Assembly: GCF_902686445.1 (NCBI RefSeq)
Contig: NC_062215.1
Location: 31,828,750-31,892,749 of the forward strand
Length of the DNA stretch: 64,000 bases
Reading direction: 5' to 3'
From: Sciurus carolinensis
Taxonomy: Eukaryota > Chordata > Mammalia > Rodentia > Sciuridae
Part shown: positions 21,539 through 32,529 of the stretch, one piece after another
Numbering within the stretch: the stretch's first letter is position 1
Layout: every line of letters starts with the position of its first letter
Notes under the pieces: generated by a model
Seen by the model: only the letters and a program-made list of their open reading frames with translations
The model's database searches: none
Told to the model about the DNA's origin: nothing
Translations under genes and position numbers: made by a program

Positions 21539-21628
21539 GAGGATGTAGCTTAATGGTAGAGCACTGGCTTAGTATGGCTGAGGCCCCAGGTTTGATCTCC
21601 AATACTACAAAAAAAAAAAAAAAAAAAG
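21539..21628 (+). mobile_element. ID SINE
   Basis: aggatgtagcttaatggta to tccaatactac and an A run, directly after the previous copy. Confidence 0.85.
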
Positions 21629-22370
21629 ATGAAAACAATTACAAATCATGTATGAATAAGGGGTTAAATTCCAGAATATCCAGAGTTTTTGGAGAACTAA
21701 AACTCAACAAGAAATATCCTGACTCAAAAATGGACAAAGGAGTTGAACAGACATTTCTCCAAAGAAGACATAAACATAGGAAAACATGCTCAACCTCAGT
21801 AATCACGAGGAAAATCACAAGGCACCACCGCACACCCATCAGGCTGAATACTGCATAAACACACAGAGGGAGAAAATAACAAACCTCAGTAAGGATAGGG
21901 AGAAATTGGAACCCTTGTGCGCGGTTGCTGGAAATACAAAATGATTCAGTCACAGTAGAAAGTAGCATTGTGGTTCCTCAAATTAAAAACAGAATCGCCA
22001 TGTGATTCAGCAGTTCTACTTCTAGGGCAAAACCCAAAATATTCAAAAGCAGAGTTTCAAAGAGATGGCTGCACACCCATGTTCACTAACAGCACAATTC
22101 ACAGTAACTAAAATGTGAAAGCAAGTCAAGTGTCCATCAAGACAATGACCAGCAAACCCTGGCTGTACTTACAGGATTCACCTTAAGTTGAGGTGCTCAG
22201 CATAGTCAAATTAAAGACACAAATTAGATGGTGGTTGCCAGGAGTTGGGGAAAAGGGAGATGGGAGTTGTTATTTGATGGGAAAGAGTCTCAATTTTTAC
22301 AAAAGGAAAAGGGTTTTGAATGGTACCATGGATTTAATGCCACGGAACTCTACACTTAAGAATGGTTAAG

Positions 22371-22590
22371 ACTGGGAATGGTGGTGTGCATCTGTATTCC
22401 CAGCTAGCAGGAGGCTGAGATGCCCAGGAATTTGAGGACAATCTGGGCAACAGAACAAGTTTCAAAGAAGAAAAAGGGGTGAGAAGCATGGGGGATGTGG
22501 CTCAGTGGCAGAATGCTCGCCTGGTGTCTAAAGCCCTGGGTTTGATCCCAGTACTGTAAACACAAAAGAAAACATAAACAGGATGCTTTT
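22371..22590 (+). mobile_element. B1-ID dimer SINE
   Basis: Splits the L1 3' UTR; 'ggttaagac' before it is echoed as 'agttaaaatgg' after. Confidence 0.85.
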
Positions 22591-22689
22591 TTTTTTTTTT
22601 TAAGTTAAAATGGTAAATTTTAGGTTAAGTATATTTTACAACTAAAATAAAAGGGAGGACAGAGGGAAGGAAGGAAGGAAGAGAAGAGC

Positions 22690-23172
22690 CAAGTCAGGAA
22701 AACACATGAAGAGCCTAAAAAGAGTTACTGCTGAGAGAAAGGAGCCAGTCTGAAAATGATACAGTTGTATGATTTTCACCATGTGACCTTCCGGACGTTG
22801 TGGAAAAGGCAAAACTATGCAGACAGTAAAAAGATCAGTGATTACCAGGGACTGGAGGGAAGGTGGGAGGAAAAGGTAGAACAGGGGATTTTTAGAGCAA
22901 TGAAACTATTTTGATACTGCACATGATATTATGTATTTATCAAAACTAATAAAATCACACAACCCCAAAAGTGAACCCTAATGTAAACTATGGACCTCAG
23001 TTACTGCTGGTGTATCAACATTGATTCACCAAGCATAACAAATGTAGCCCGCTAAGGCCAGATATTAATAAAAGGGAAACTGCATGGGACAAAGGGGTGT
23101 ATGGGAACCCGATGCACTCTGCTTCAATTTTCTCCAAACCAAAAACTGCTCTAAAAAATAAAGTCTGTTTAT
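22690..23172 (+). mobile_element. Old L1M 3' UTR relic
   Basis: 'gtgattaccagggactggagg', 'tgatactgcacatgatatt', 'aaccctaatgtaaactatgg' match the wording of L1M 3' ends. Confidence 0.7.
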
Positions 23173-23211
23173 TAAAAAAAAAAAAAAAAAAGAGAGAGAG
23201 AGAGAGAGAAA
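23173..23211. repeat. A run and (GA)n
   Basis: A tail of the L1 relic continued as GA units. Confidence 0.9.
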
Positions 23212-23287
23212 TCCACCTTAGACATTTCTCAAAAAGGGAGAGTTGTTGAAATAAATCATCAGAGTTAGATTTGATTAACTTTCAATG

Positions 23288-23335
23288 GACTTGGATGTGT
23301 AGCTCAGTGGGACAGAGTACCTAGCAATCTCCAGC
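23288..23335 (+). mobile_element. ID SINE fragment
   Basis: acttggatgtgtagctcagtg ... atctccagcatg. Its tail has become the following purine tract. Confidence 0.75.
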
Positions 23336-23945
23336 ATGAGAAAGGGGAGAAGAGAGGAGTGGGGAGGAGAGGAGGGGAAGGGAGAGGGGAGGAGGGGAAG
23401 GAAGAGAAAGAGAGAGGGGAGGGGAGGAGAGGAGGGGGAAGGGGAGGAGAGGAGCAGGGAGGGGAGAGGAGAGGAAGGGGAGGAGAGGAGCAGGGAGGGG
23501 AGAGGAGAGGAAGGGAGAGAGGAGGGGAGGGGAGGAGAGGAAGGGAGGAGGGGAGGAGAGGAAGGGAGAGGGGAGGGGAGGAGAGGAGGGGGAAGGGGAG
23601 GAGAGGAAGGGAGAGGGAAAGGGAAGAGAAGGGAGAGGGAAAGGGAGGAGAGGAGAAGATAAGAGAGGAGGGGAGGGGAGGGGGAGAGAGGAAAGGAAAG
23701 GAGAGGGGAGGGGAGAGAGAAGGGAGAGGAGAGGAAGGGAGAGGGGAGGGGAGAAGAGGAAGGGAGAGGGGAGGGGAGGAGAGGAAGGAAGAGGGGAGGG
23801 GAGGAGAGGGTGTGGGGAGGGGAGGGAGAGGGAAGGGGAGGAGAGGAGAAAAGAGGAAAGGAGGGGAGGGGAGGAGAGGAGAGAAGAAGGGATAGGGGAG
23901 GAAAGGAAGGGGGGGGAGAGGAGAAGAGTTGGGGGGAGGGAGAAC
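23336..23945 (+). repeat. (GGGGA/GGAGA)n purine tract
   Basis: About 610 bp of nearly pure A/G with repeated GGGGAGG units. The 100-220-codon frames over it are artefacts. Confidence 0.95.
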
Positions 23946-24635
23946 TTTGAATGACTGAAATAAAATTGTTACCATCCAGAAGGATTCTACATTCAGAATT
24001 TCTCTGACTCCGAAATTCTCATATCACATTAAAGGGAAAAAAATGGAGACACACATAAAAACACACCATCACCTCTTACTCTGCAAACGTGCCTTCCAAT
24101 CTACCCATCTCAGCTTTCGAATGTCACCATTCCGTACTCGCTGCCTTTGTTTTCTGGTTCTGCAACAGGGCGACAGTTGCAAAGATGGGGTGTGCAGAGA
24201 GGACCCCAGAAACGTGATGAGCGTTGGGGGAGGCTGAAATACGGGTCCAACCACCCGTGCGAACACTGCCTCTCTGCCTGGGAGCTGCCTCCACCGAGGG
24301 TGGCCGGCGCGCCGGGCGATGTTAGCACCCTTCCCTCAGGAAGGAGTGGCCACGATTTTGTTTCTTAACTGTTGAGTGCCAGCTTCCTGCCAATCCTAGA
24401 GGACACGCCCTGTTCCCGGCTGGGGCTAATGAAAGTGAAAGGTTCTGACAGTCCCTGAGGCTGGATCTGAAGCACCTGGCTGCAGGAAGAACAGGTCAGC
24501 CCAACTCGAGGGTGCTCCCAAGCGGCTGTGGACTAGCAATGGGCCCTGCAGGGAGATCGGAGAAGTGTGAACCAAACTGTAGGTACGTGGATGTTCTTTT
24601 CCTTTTAGCTTCTTGAACTTGCAGCCCTCCATTTT
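23946..24635. other. Unassigned block with a small CpG cluster
   Basis: Positions 24,090-24,560 are GC-rich and CpG-retaining, densest at about 24,290-24,330 (gccggcgcgccgggcg). Frames of 60-73 codons on both strands are not recognisable. No transposon recognised. A minor promoter or enhancer is possible. Confidence 0.4.
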
Positions 24636-24844
24636 GGGGGCGGGGGCTAGGGGTACTGGGGATCAAACCCAGGGGCACTCTACCTCTGAGTTACTTCCCC
24701 AGCTCCTTTTATGTTTATTTTTTTTTTTTTAATTTTGAGACAAGATCTCCCCATGTAACTGAGGGAACTTTCCCTCTAACTTTCGGTCCTCCTGTTTCAG
24801 CCTCCCAATTCACTGGGATCATAGGCATGTGCCACCTGGTCAGC
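24636..24844 (-). mobile_element. B1-ID dimer SINE, diverged
   Basis: ggggtactggggatcaaac to gtgccacctggtcagc. Confidence 0.85.
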
Positions 24845-25387
24845 CAAGCAGTTGATTTTTTAAAAGTAAGCAATATTTAATTGACCAAATTGTGTACATC
24901 CAATATATACCACATGGTTTGTTGAATATATACATTATGTAATGAATACCACAAGCCAATGAATTATTGCATCCTTCAATCAAGTTAATTAACACTTCCA
25001 TCACCACCCACAGATACCATGCGATTCGTGGGGGGGGGGGGGCAGGGGCGTGGTAAGGACAAGTAAAATCTGCTCTTACCAAATCTCAAGTAAACAATAT
25101 AGTATCACTAAATATAGTCACTGTGCTATATATTGCACCCCCAGAGTTTATTCATCTTACAGTGGAAACTCTGTACCTTTTGACCAACATCTCCCCATTT
25201 TCTCCACCCTAGTCTACAGCAATTATCCTACTGTCTGTTTTATGAGTTTGACTTTTTAAAATTCCACATGTAAACGGAATCCTGTGACATTTGTCTTTCT
25301 GAGCCTGGCTTCTTTCCCTTAGCATAAGGTCCTGCAGGTTCATGTTGTCCCAAATGGCAGGATTTCTTCATTTTAAAAGCTGAATAT

Positions 25388-25431
<44 letters not shown>

Positions 25432-25440
25432 ACAATTTCT
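24845..25440 (-). mobile_element. Old L1M 3' end relic, antisense
   Basis: 'ctttgaccaacatctcccc'-like text at about 25,180, 'acaatatagtatcac', 'gcagtggaaactctgtacc' in antisense order. Contains a TG repeat. Confidence 0.75.
25388..25430. repeat. (TG)n microsatellite
   Basis: About 20 TG units, one TA interruption. Confidence 0.95.
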
Positions 25441-25689
25441 TTATCTATTCATCTACTACCTAATTAGGATTTAGGGAGAAAAACTAGTATAAACCTAAAT
25501 CTCTCTCTCTTTGCCATAGGACTGATGAACCCGATTCTCAAATGCATACCAAATAGTGATTATCTGATTATCTGAGATTCTACACAGTGGGAGAAAAGAT
25601 TAAGGACCATTTCCTAAACTGGTAAGGTATTCTCAGTATTCTGAGTGTATCTGTGAGTCTGTGTCCTACACCTTTTGGATCCCCCACCC

Positions 25690-25896
25690 CACCCACCCCC
25701 CAGTATGGAACCCAGAACTTCTAGTATCCTGGCAAGTGCTCTACCACTTGTGATCTACACCATAGCTCTTTTTAAATTTTATTTTATTTTGATGCAGGGT
25801 CTTGCTAAGTTGTGCAGCGTGGCCTCGACCTTGCTAGCCTCCCGCCTCAGCCTCTTGAGTAGCTGGGATGATAGGCATGTTCCACAGCACCTGGTA
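25690..25896 (-). mobile_element. B1-ID dimer SINE, old
   Basis: agtatggaacccagaac to cacagcacctggta. Clearly more diverged than its right-hand neighbour. Confidence 0.8.
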
Positions 25897-25898
25897 TG

Positions 25899-25907
<9 letters not shown>

Positions 25908-25929
<22 letters not shown>

Positions 25930-26132
25930 AATCAGGGATTGAATTTAGGGGCACTCAACCATTGAGTCCAGCCACATTCCCAGCTCTATTTTGTATTTTA
26001 TTTAGAGACAGGGTTCTCACTGAGTCGCTTAGTGCCTCACTGTTGCTGAGGCTGACTTTGAACTTGTGACCTTCCTGCCTAGGCTTCCAGAGTTGCTGGG
26101 AATTACAGGCTTGTGCCACCGCACCCAGCCAC
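25908..26132 (-). mobile_element. B1-ID dimer SINE with target-site duplication
   Basis: gtctgggatt at 25,898-25,907 and 26,133-26,142, a perfect 10-bp duplication. Confidence 0.93.
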
Positions 26133-26142
26133 GTCTGGGATT

Positions 26143-26469
26143 CTTATTGTAGTTATGCATGTGTGTTTGTTTGATCCTGTGATCTGTTGGTATCTCATAC
26201 TGCCTGGGTAGTTTGAGGAAGAAGTAGGGAATTGATGTGACTGGGAGTTGACATAGTCATGCGGCTGTAATTGGGTTCCTGCTGAGCGGGAAGCTCAAAG
26301 GAGCCCACTGAACTGACCCTCAGTATCTGAGAGAGTCAGATCCGGATGGTGCTGGCCCATTCACAGAATTCATAAAGCCAGGGAAGGAGTATAAATGGAG
26401 TCCCAGGTTCTGTATGTCTATATAATTAGAAGTTCAAATAAAACTAGCAAACTGTTTAATAAAATGGTC
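26143..26469. other. Unassigned sequence
   Basis: Nothing recognised. Confidence 0.4.
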
Positions 26470-26675
26470 TAGCTCGTTCTGGTGGTGCCCACCTGTAATC
26501 CCAGTGACTCAGGCTGAGGGAGGAGGAATCCCAAGTTGGAGACCAGGCTTAGCAATTTATCAAGACTCTGTCTCAAAATAAAAAATAGGAAGGATTGGGA
26601 ATGTAGCTCAGTGGTAGAGCAGCCCAGACTCAATCCCCAACACTGCCAAATAAATAAGTAAATAGATATATAAAT
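26470..26675 (+). mobile_element. B1-ID dimer SINE
   Basis: cacctgtaatcccagtgac to caatccccaacactgcc and an AAAT/ATAG tail. Confidence 0.88.
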
Positions 26676-27068
26676 ACAGTCTAACTTCTCCCTTCAACAA
26701 ATATAACTTCATAAAAATAACACAAACATACCTTCTTTAAACAAAATTTTAAAAATATTCTTAAAACTGTGAGTTTTGTATGTCTGAAAGTCAGAAAAAT
26801 GCAAAGATAACTGAATGTAATTATTACTACAGATGTAAAACTAATGAAATACTTATTATTTCAATTCCCTATCCACCTACCCCTGGCTTTGGTAGTTCAT
26901 CAGCAGGTATAATGTGCATGACTTGTTTCCCATAACTTTTGTCTATAATATAATCTAACAAAATTTAGCAACTAGAGAAGATTTGCATCTACTACATGTG
27001 CTATATATGAATTTTTCTTTCTTTACATCCATTAAAATAATAGTCTCATTTTGAGTTCTCTGTTTTAT
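26676..27068. other. Unassigned AT-rich sequence
   Basis: No feature recognised. Strong A/T bias. Confidence 0.45.
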
Positions 27069-27128
27069 AGCACTGGGACTGGAACCCAGAGACTAAGACA
27101 TGGTAGGCACTGAGCTACATCCCCAGTC
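27069..27128 (-). mobile_element. ID SINE fragment
   Basis: gcactgggactggaaccc to gctacatccccagtcc. Confidence 0.75.
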
Positions 27129-27140
27129 CTATAATACATT

Positions 27141-27361
27141 TATTTATTTTTATTTATTTGTTTTTGGTATAGGGGATTGAATCCAAGGGCACTTAACCAT
27201 TGAACCACATCCCCAGCCCTTTTTATATTTTATTTTGAGCCAGAGTCTTGCTAAGTTGCTTAGAGTCTTGCTAAATTGCTGAGGCTGGCTTTGAACTTGT
27301 GATCTTCCTGCCTCAGCCTACTGAGCCACTGGGATTACAGGCATATGCCACCACATCCAGC
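27141..27361 (-). mobile_element. B1-ID dimer SINE with target-site duplication
   Basis: cctataatacattt before and cctataatccattt after it, one mismatch. Confidence 0.92.
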
Positions 27362-27537
27362 CCTATAATCCATTTTTAAAACCCATGTTACAAGTTGAAC
27401 ATTTTTGTCTCATGTAATTTGTATGAAAACTGAAATTTTTCATTGTTTTTTCCATAAATATGGAGCAGACATTACTACAAGAAGCACCATTATGCTTGAT
27501 TAAATATTGGTCACTAATATTAATTTATAAGAATATT

Positions 27538-27668
27538 GGGGCTGGAATTGTGGCTCAGTGGTAGAGCACTTGCTTCGCAAGTGTGAAGCACTGGGTTCGA
27601 TTCTCAGCACCACATATAAATAAATGAATAAAGGTCTATCAACATCTAAAAAAATATAAAAAAAAAAA
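27538..27668 (+). mobile_element. Long-tail ID SINE
   Basis: 'aagaatat' occurs on both sides. Tail ends 'ctatcaacatcta' and an A run. Confidence 0.9.
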
Positions 27669-27833
27669 GAATATCATACATCACATGAGAATGTTATTTG
27701 TCTTTGTTCAGTATTATTTTTCTTTTGTCATTCATTCAATCTTTTAAAAGTTAATTTTAGCAATTGCATAAATATTGTTTGTATGGGAATGATGTTTCTC
27801 TTTTAAAAAGTATATGTCAAGATCATAAGTGTT

Positions 27834-27962
27834 GGACTGGGGTTGTGGCTCAGTGGTAGAGCGCTTGCCTAACACATGTGAAACACTGGGTTTAATCCTC
27901 AGTACTGCATAAAAATAAATAAATAAAGGTTAAAAAAAAGACATTTCTTTTTTTTTAAAAAA

Positions 27963-27994
<32 letters not shown>

Positions 27995-27998
27995 AAAT
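27834..27998 (+). mobile_element. Long-tail ID SINE with (GAAA)n tail and target-site duplication
   Basis: Perfect 12-bp atcataagtgtt at 27,822-27,833 and 27,999-28,010. The end of the tail has grown into about nine GAAA units. Confidence 0.93.
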
Positions 27999-28251
27999 AT
28001 CATAAGTGTTTCCAGACTGAAATACCTCATTTGGCCAAAGAAGATCTTGAAGGTCTATTGTAAAACTCTGTGATAGTAGTGACAAAATATGTACTGTGTA
28101 CTCACAATATTAAAAAAAACATAAAAACTATTTTTAAAAATAAATTTTCTCTATGTAAAGTGGTTTTGATGTAAAATTAAATACTAAATTTTTTGCTGTG
28201 TTCATGCAAATGGAAAATTGTAATCATTAATTTGAACTGGATTGCATTTTG

Positions 28252-28811
28252 CTAGAATCTATTTCTGCTGTCAGAAGGATGTGATAGCCATTTTTCAGGC
28301 TCAATATCCAATAAGCAGAGTAAAACTTGGTTTTCACATTCAATTGCAGCTTTTATAAAAGCAATTTTCTTCATATATTAGTGGACAGATCAGAGTTGCT
28401 TTTGACTTTCTGAATTATGAATTTCTTATGCATAATTCTTTTGTTGTTCTCACTGTTTTGATCAATAATTAAGTCTCCATTTAATGAAGAATATGAAGTT
28501 GCAGGGGTTTCATCCAATCTTTTCAAATTGTGGATTCGAAGATTTCTTTTGTTCATTTTCATTAAATTGGTAATTAAATCTTCATTAAATAAAGAACTCA
28601 CAAAGCCCTGTTTGCAGATTTTAAGTGGGTCAGACTCAGCAAAATCCTCCTCTGTTTCCTGGTTTCCTGTTTTTAGAAATGTACGCAGTCTGCTCCCTAT
28701 CTCCTTTTCTTCTCTGAGCTCTTTTCTATCTCTATGATAATAGAATGACAGATACTCATTTTCAAACCTATTTAAATAAAGCTTAAATTTATATTTAAAT
28801 TGGTGAATTTA
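28252..28811 (-). pseudogene. Unrecognised protein-like stretch with one frameshift
   Basis: On the minus strand one frame stays open from about 28,811 to the stop at 28,371 (about 146 codons), although the DNA is AT-rich. A second frame continues from 28,368 to a stop at 28,252 with about 39 more protein-like codons. The product would be hydrophilic, with a basic, charged segment (HRDRKELREEKEIGSRL at about codon 22) and an Asn/Lys/Ile-rich second half. A possible splice acceptor (ctttatttaaatag) ends at 28,777 just before GTTTGAAAATGAG. No start codon is suitable. I do not recognise the family. It may be a decayed exon, a processed pseudogene or chance. The frame change at the first stop argues for a broken copy. 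Confidence 0.35.
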
Positions 28812-28849
28812 AATTCCATCAGAATGACTTTGTAAAAATGTGAAATTCT

Positions 28850-29340
28850 ACAGTGGTTACTACGGTCTGGGAAGGGCATGGGAGAGGGGAGGTGGAGAAA
28901 GGATGGATTGGGCTATGGATGCAGGGATGCAGCTGGGTAGGGAAAATGACCTCTGGTGTTCTCTAGCACCATCGCGTAACTGTGGCTGACAACAATCAAT
29001 GACTATTTCAAAATAGCTTGCAGAGAGAATCTTGAATGTTCTCAACACAAAGAAATGATAAATGTCCGAGGTGATAGATATGCCAGTTACTCTGATTGAA
29101 TCATTATATACATTGTATACATGTATTAAAATGTCACACTGGGGGTCTGGGGTTGTGGCTCAGTGGTAGAGCACTTGCCCAGCATGTGTGAGGCAATGGG
29201 TTCCATCCTCAACACCACATAAAAATTAAAAAATAAAGATATTGTGTCCATCTACAACGAAAATTTTGTTTTAAAAAAGTCCCACTGTATTCTATAAATA
29301 TGTGCAATGACTGTGTTTCAATTAAAATACATTTAAATTA
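28850..29340 (+). mobile_element. Old L1M 3' UTR relic
   Basis: 'gttactacggtctgggaagg', 'ttctcaacacaaagaaatga', 'gtgatagatatgccagttac', 'cattgtatacatgtatt' in L1M 3' order. Split by an ID element at 29,144. Confidence 0.85.
29144..29277 (+). mobile_element. Long-tail ID SINE
   Basis: ggtctggggttgtggctcag to tccatctacaacg. Inserted in the L1M relic; 'cacactg' / 'cccactg' flanks. Confidence 0.92.
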
Positions 29341-29350
29341 ATTATAATGT

Positions 29351-29428
29351 GGGCTGGGACTGTTGCTCAGTGGTGAACCACTTGCCTAGCATGTTTGAGG
29401 TTTGATCCTCAACACCCCCAGCACCTGC
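29351..29428 (+). mobile_element. ID SINE
   Basis: ggctgggactgttgctcag to ccccagcacctgcc, with an internal deletion near box B. 'aattatRat' flanks. Confidence 0.85.
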
Positions 29429-30449
29429 CAAATTATGATTCTAGTATTCAAGGTGCATCCGGTTGTATTTTATTTGTCCATCTAGTTGCCAATTGAGATC
29501 ATGTTTCATGAATGTTGCATCTAGGCCTGCATGTATACAAACTTGAATACTATGAATTATTTAATGTGACAAAATATTCCTCAGCTGTCTTTTGCAACTG
29601 TTGCAAATACCAGAACCCTGCACCCCTGAGGACTGATACCTTGTTATGCAAGAATCCCTTGCATTCATGCTATCCAAGAGGAAGGATTTGACAAGCTAAT
29701 TACTTCATCTTTTTTTTTTCTTAAATGCCTCCTCCTCCTGTGCTCTGAAGCAGTGTCTAGCAGCACAACTTGGAGTCTTCATAGCATTCTGGCTTATTCC
29801 TTTGTTACAGGACACAGGGCTAAAATACAGGGAAGCGATTTCTTGGAATATGAATGGCATAAATCATGAGAACAAGTGTTTAGTTCATGGATTCTGATGT
29901 GCCAGCACTGGCATTCCTGTTGAGAGGTTAATTCTGATCTTTTGTGTATGTTATATGTGGAGTCCTCTGAACTTGAAAGTCCTGCTCGCCTGGGTTAAGG
30001 GCAGTGGTCACTTTGGATGCTATCTTAGGACCTCGTGAGAAGTTTGTGGAGAATAAGATCCCTGGCAAGCTAGGGAATGGGGAAAAGGAGCCACCCTATG
30101 TGAGATCTGGGAGACAGGACAGAGGCACATTTACCATGAGGCCAATGAAAGTTACGTTTCAAGCTCCCTCATCTGCACAGATTGCTCCAAGCTCCAGGCC
30201 TAATTTAATTTCATATTCTTCTTCTTGAACTTGGCCCCCAACCCACAAAAAAACTTAAGTTTGAAAAACTTAAGGCAGAGTGTCAGGGACCATGCCAAAC
30301 AGGTTCAAATTATTCAGGCCAGTGTCCCCTTCTGGCAGTGTCCTGGAATACTCCAAAGGCACCAAAGCCATCTGATCTAGCTGCAGAAGGCCTGGACCAA
30401 CCCAGTAGGATTTCCCAGTGACCTTGGTGGTGAGGATCATCTGATTCTC
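29429..30449. other. Unassigned sequence
   Basis: About 1 kb without a recognisable repeat. The frame 30,004-30,228 (74 codons, plus) and 30,270-30,482 (70 codons, minus) have no recognisable product. Confidence 0.45.
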
Positions 30450-30710
30450 TAGAGTAACACTAATCGAAGAAATAGAATGCAATTACAAATATCACTTAAA
30501 GTGTTCAAGTAGCTACTTTAGCATAAGTAAAAATAAACAGATGAAGGTCAATCTAATAAATATTTTATTGAATCCAATATGTCTAAAATATTAGCTAAGT
30601 CTTATGATAAGGTGTATATTTTACACTGACAGCACCAGACTTGCCCCATTTCAACTGTTCAATAGCCACATGGAGCTAGTGGTGAGCATAGTGGGTGGCT
30701 CAGCTCTAGA
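30450..30710 (-). mobile_element. hAT-type (Charlie-like) DNA transposon relic
   Basis: 'aagaaatagaatgcaatta', 'aaaataaacagatgaagg', 'attttacactgacagcac', 'aatagccacatggagctag' follow a common mammalian non-autonomous hAT family in reverse. The subfamily is uncertain. Confidence 0.6.
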
Positions 30711-30750
30711 TAATTGGTCTCTATCTTCCAGTCAGTACTGGCAGGGAAGC

Positions 30751-31180
30751 TGTGTTAGTTTCCTATTGCTGCTATAAAAAACTACCTCAAACTTGATAGC
30801 ATAAAACAACACAAATTTATTTTCTTACAGTTCTGGAGATCAAAGTCCAAAATGGGTCTACTGTCCAAAACCAAAATGGTGATCAGGTTGCATTTCTTCT
30901 GGAGAACCAATCCTGCCTTGTCCACTTTCCAGAGGATGCCCACATTCCTTGGCTCATGGCCCCACTCCACTCTGACCTCTCCTTCTCTGACACAGACCCT
31001 CCTACATCCCTCTTCTAAGGACCTTTGTTATCATATTGGACCCACATAGTAATCCAGGACAACTTTCCCATCTCAAAGTCCTTCATTTGGTGACTCCTGC
31101 AAAGTGGCCTTTAACACTTCCAGGATCTGGAAAGTAAGATGCAGATATCTTTACAGGGGATCATCATTTGTCCTACCGTA
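30751..31180 (-). mobile_element. MLT1-like MaLR LTR relic, antisense
   Basis: 'tgtgttagtttcctattgctg' start, 'acagttctggagatcaaagtc', 'attggacccacatagtaatc', and a final 'tcctaccgta'. Confidence 0.8.
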
Positions 31181-31449
31181 GGTCCCAAGGGGGATCTGAG
31201 GTTTCAGACAGGTATTATTAGGGCCTCTAATCAAAGTTGGACCAGGGAAAGAGGGAATGACTGCATCTTGTCCAGAGTAAGGGTCAAGAATAAACTGAAA
31301 TGCCCAAGGAAAACTAGGGGTAGTTGAAGATGTTAAGTCCTAGGGAGCAACCTGGCTCAGGGTCATCTCAACCAGCAGGCTCCTTCCCCGACTCCCTTGT
31401 TAGTTCTAGAATGGAGCCTTTTCTCCAAAGATCATATCCATTTCACAGT

Positions 31450-31534
31450 TTCAGTCCCTAGACCACCAAAATATCAAAATTAAAATTAAAATCCACAATG
31501 TCATAGTCAGACAGAATACTAGTCACTTAACTAC
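31450..31534 (+). repeat. Left arm of an 85/76-bp inverted repeat
   Basis: Reverse complement of 32,530-32,605 with one mismatch and a 9-base insertion at about 31,493-31,501. The arm runs from the 3' half of an ID head through its AAAATT-type tail into about 32 bp of flank. Confidence 0.9.
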
Positions 31535-32529
31535 AGTTTCAGGCCCTTCCCGTTGTCCTCTGAAGCATACACCCAAAACCTCAGAGTGCAAACCAGAAGT
31601 TGAACTCTCATGAGTGGTAGAGGTTGGATCATTTAAACACTGAAATATTCATTGAATAAAATAAACAAATATATTGCATTTTTCTCAGAACTACTGTTCA
31701 AATGAGACAGTATGTTCCTGACCAAGGACTCAGCACTAAATAGGTAAAAAAATGTCTCCTAAGAAAAAGGATTATAAAATCTATAATCACCTGCAGCAAT
31801 AAAAATGTGCAGCTCCAGCTTCCATAAAACAGGTTTAAATGTACTCTAATCCCTGTGATTATACAGGGAGTCCAGTGAACTGTGGAGCACACAAAGTATC
31901 ATTGGATCATACATTTGAACTAAAGCCTAATCCCATGGCTATAAATGTGGCCAATGATACTCTTGCTTGACTTGCTAGGGTTTAGCATGGCTCATATGAG
32001 ATGATTTAATGATCCAAGAATATTTCATCTGTACCTTTATTATCTCTTGATATATTTCCCTGGAGCAAGCAGAGGTATTTTTAAATGATTTCCATGAGTC
32101 AATACTTCTGGTGCTTAATGTGCTATTGCTAATGATGATCATGGTCATCCTAGCCAACCTAGTCCAGAGCACCAAAGAAACAAGGCACATGGTGGTGGGG
32201 TGGGCTGACTGGCACTTGTCACACCCAGTAGGGTGGGATTGCCTTGGGAAGGCACCCAGTGTGGCCCAATTTGACAGGCAGAACATGGACTCCGGGGAGC
32301 AAGACAATTAAGTAGTCAGCTAGTAAAATGGGAAATATCAGAGTCATCTGGTATAACAAGAGGTAGACAGAGGGTAGCAACAGATCAGGTATTAAATTAA
32401 AATCCTTGGCATTATTGGACAGCATTTAAAACATTTTAAAACATTTTTTAATGACCCCAAGAATCCATGATGTACAGTCATCTGCCATCTTGCTGGGACC
32501 AGTATCTTAAATATTTGAGCATGCAGGAA
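31535..32529. other. Spacer between the inverted arms
   Basis: 995 bp, no SINE. Minus-strand frames of 110 codons (31,975-32,307) and 68 codons (32,219-32,425) overlap in different frames and read as one decayed protein-like or retroelement-like stretch. I cannot name it. A hairpin-like motif (tccctgt...acaggga) sits at about 31,850. Confidence 0.4.

Larger units (their letters stand above)
21288..22660 (+). mobile_element. L1 relic, ORF2 3' part and 3' UTR
   Basis: 'ggacttcaagaaaattaaaa', 'ccagaatatccagag', 'aaaatggacaaagg', 'acagcacaattcacag' follow the C-terminal region of L1 ORF2 in order; the 3' UTR ('ggtggttgccaggagttggg', 'actctacacttaagaatgg') follows at about 22,220. Only short broken frames remain (for example 21,553-21,858, which begins inside a SINE). 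Three SINEs interrupt it. Confidence 0.8.

Noticed and set aside
23304..23975. Frames of 108-223 codons, Pro/Ser/Leu- or Gly/Arg/Glu-rich
   Set aside because: Artefacts of the GGGGA purine tract.
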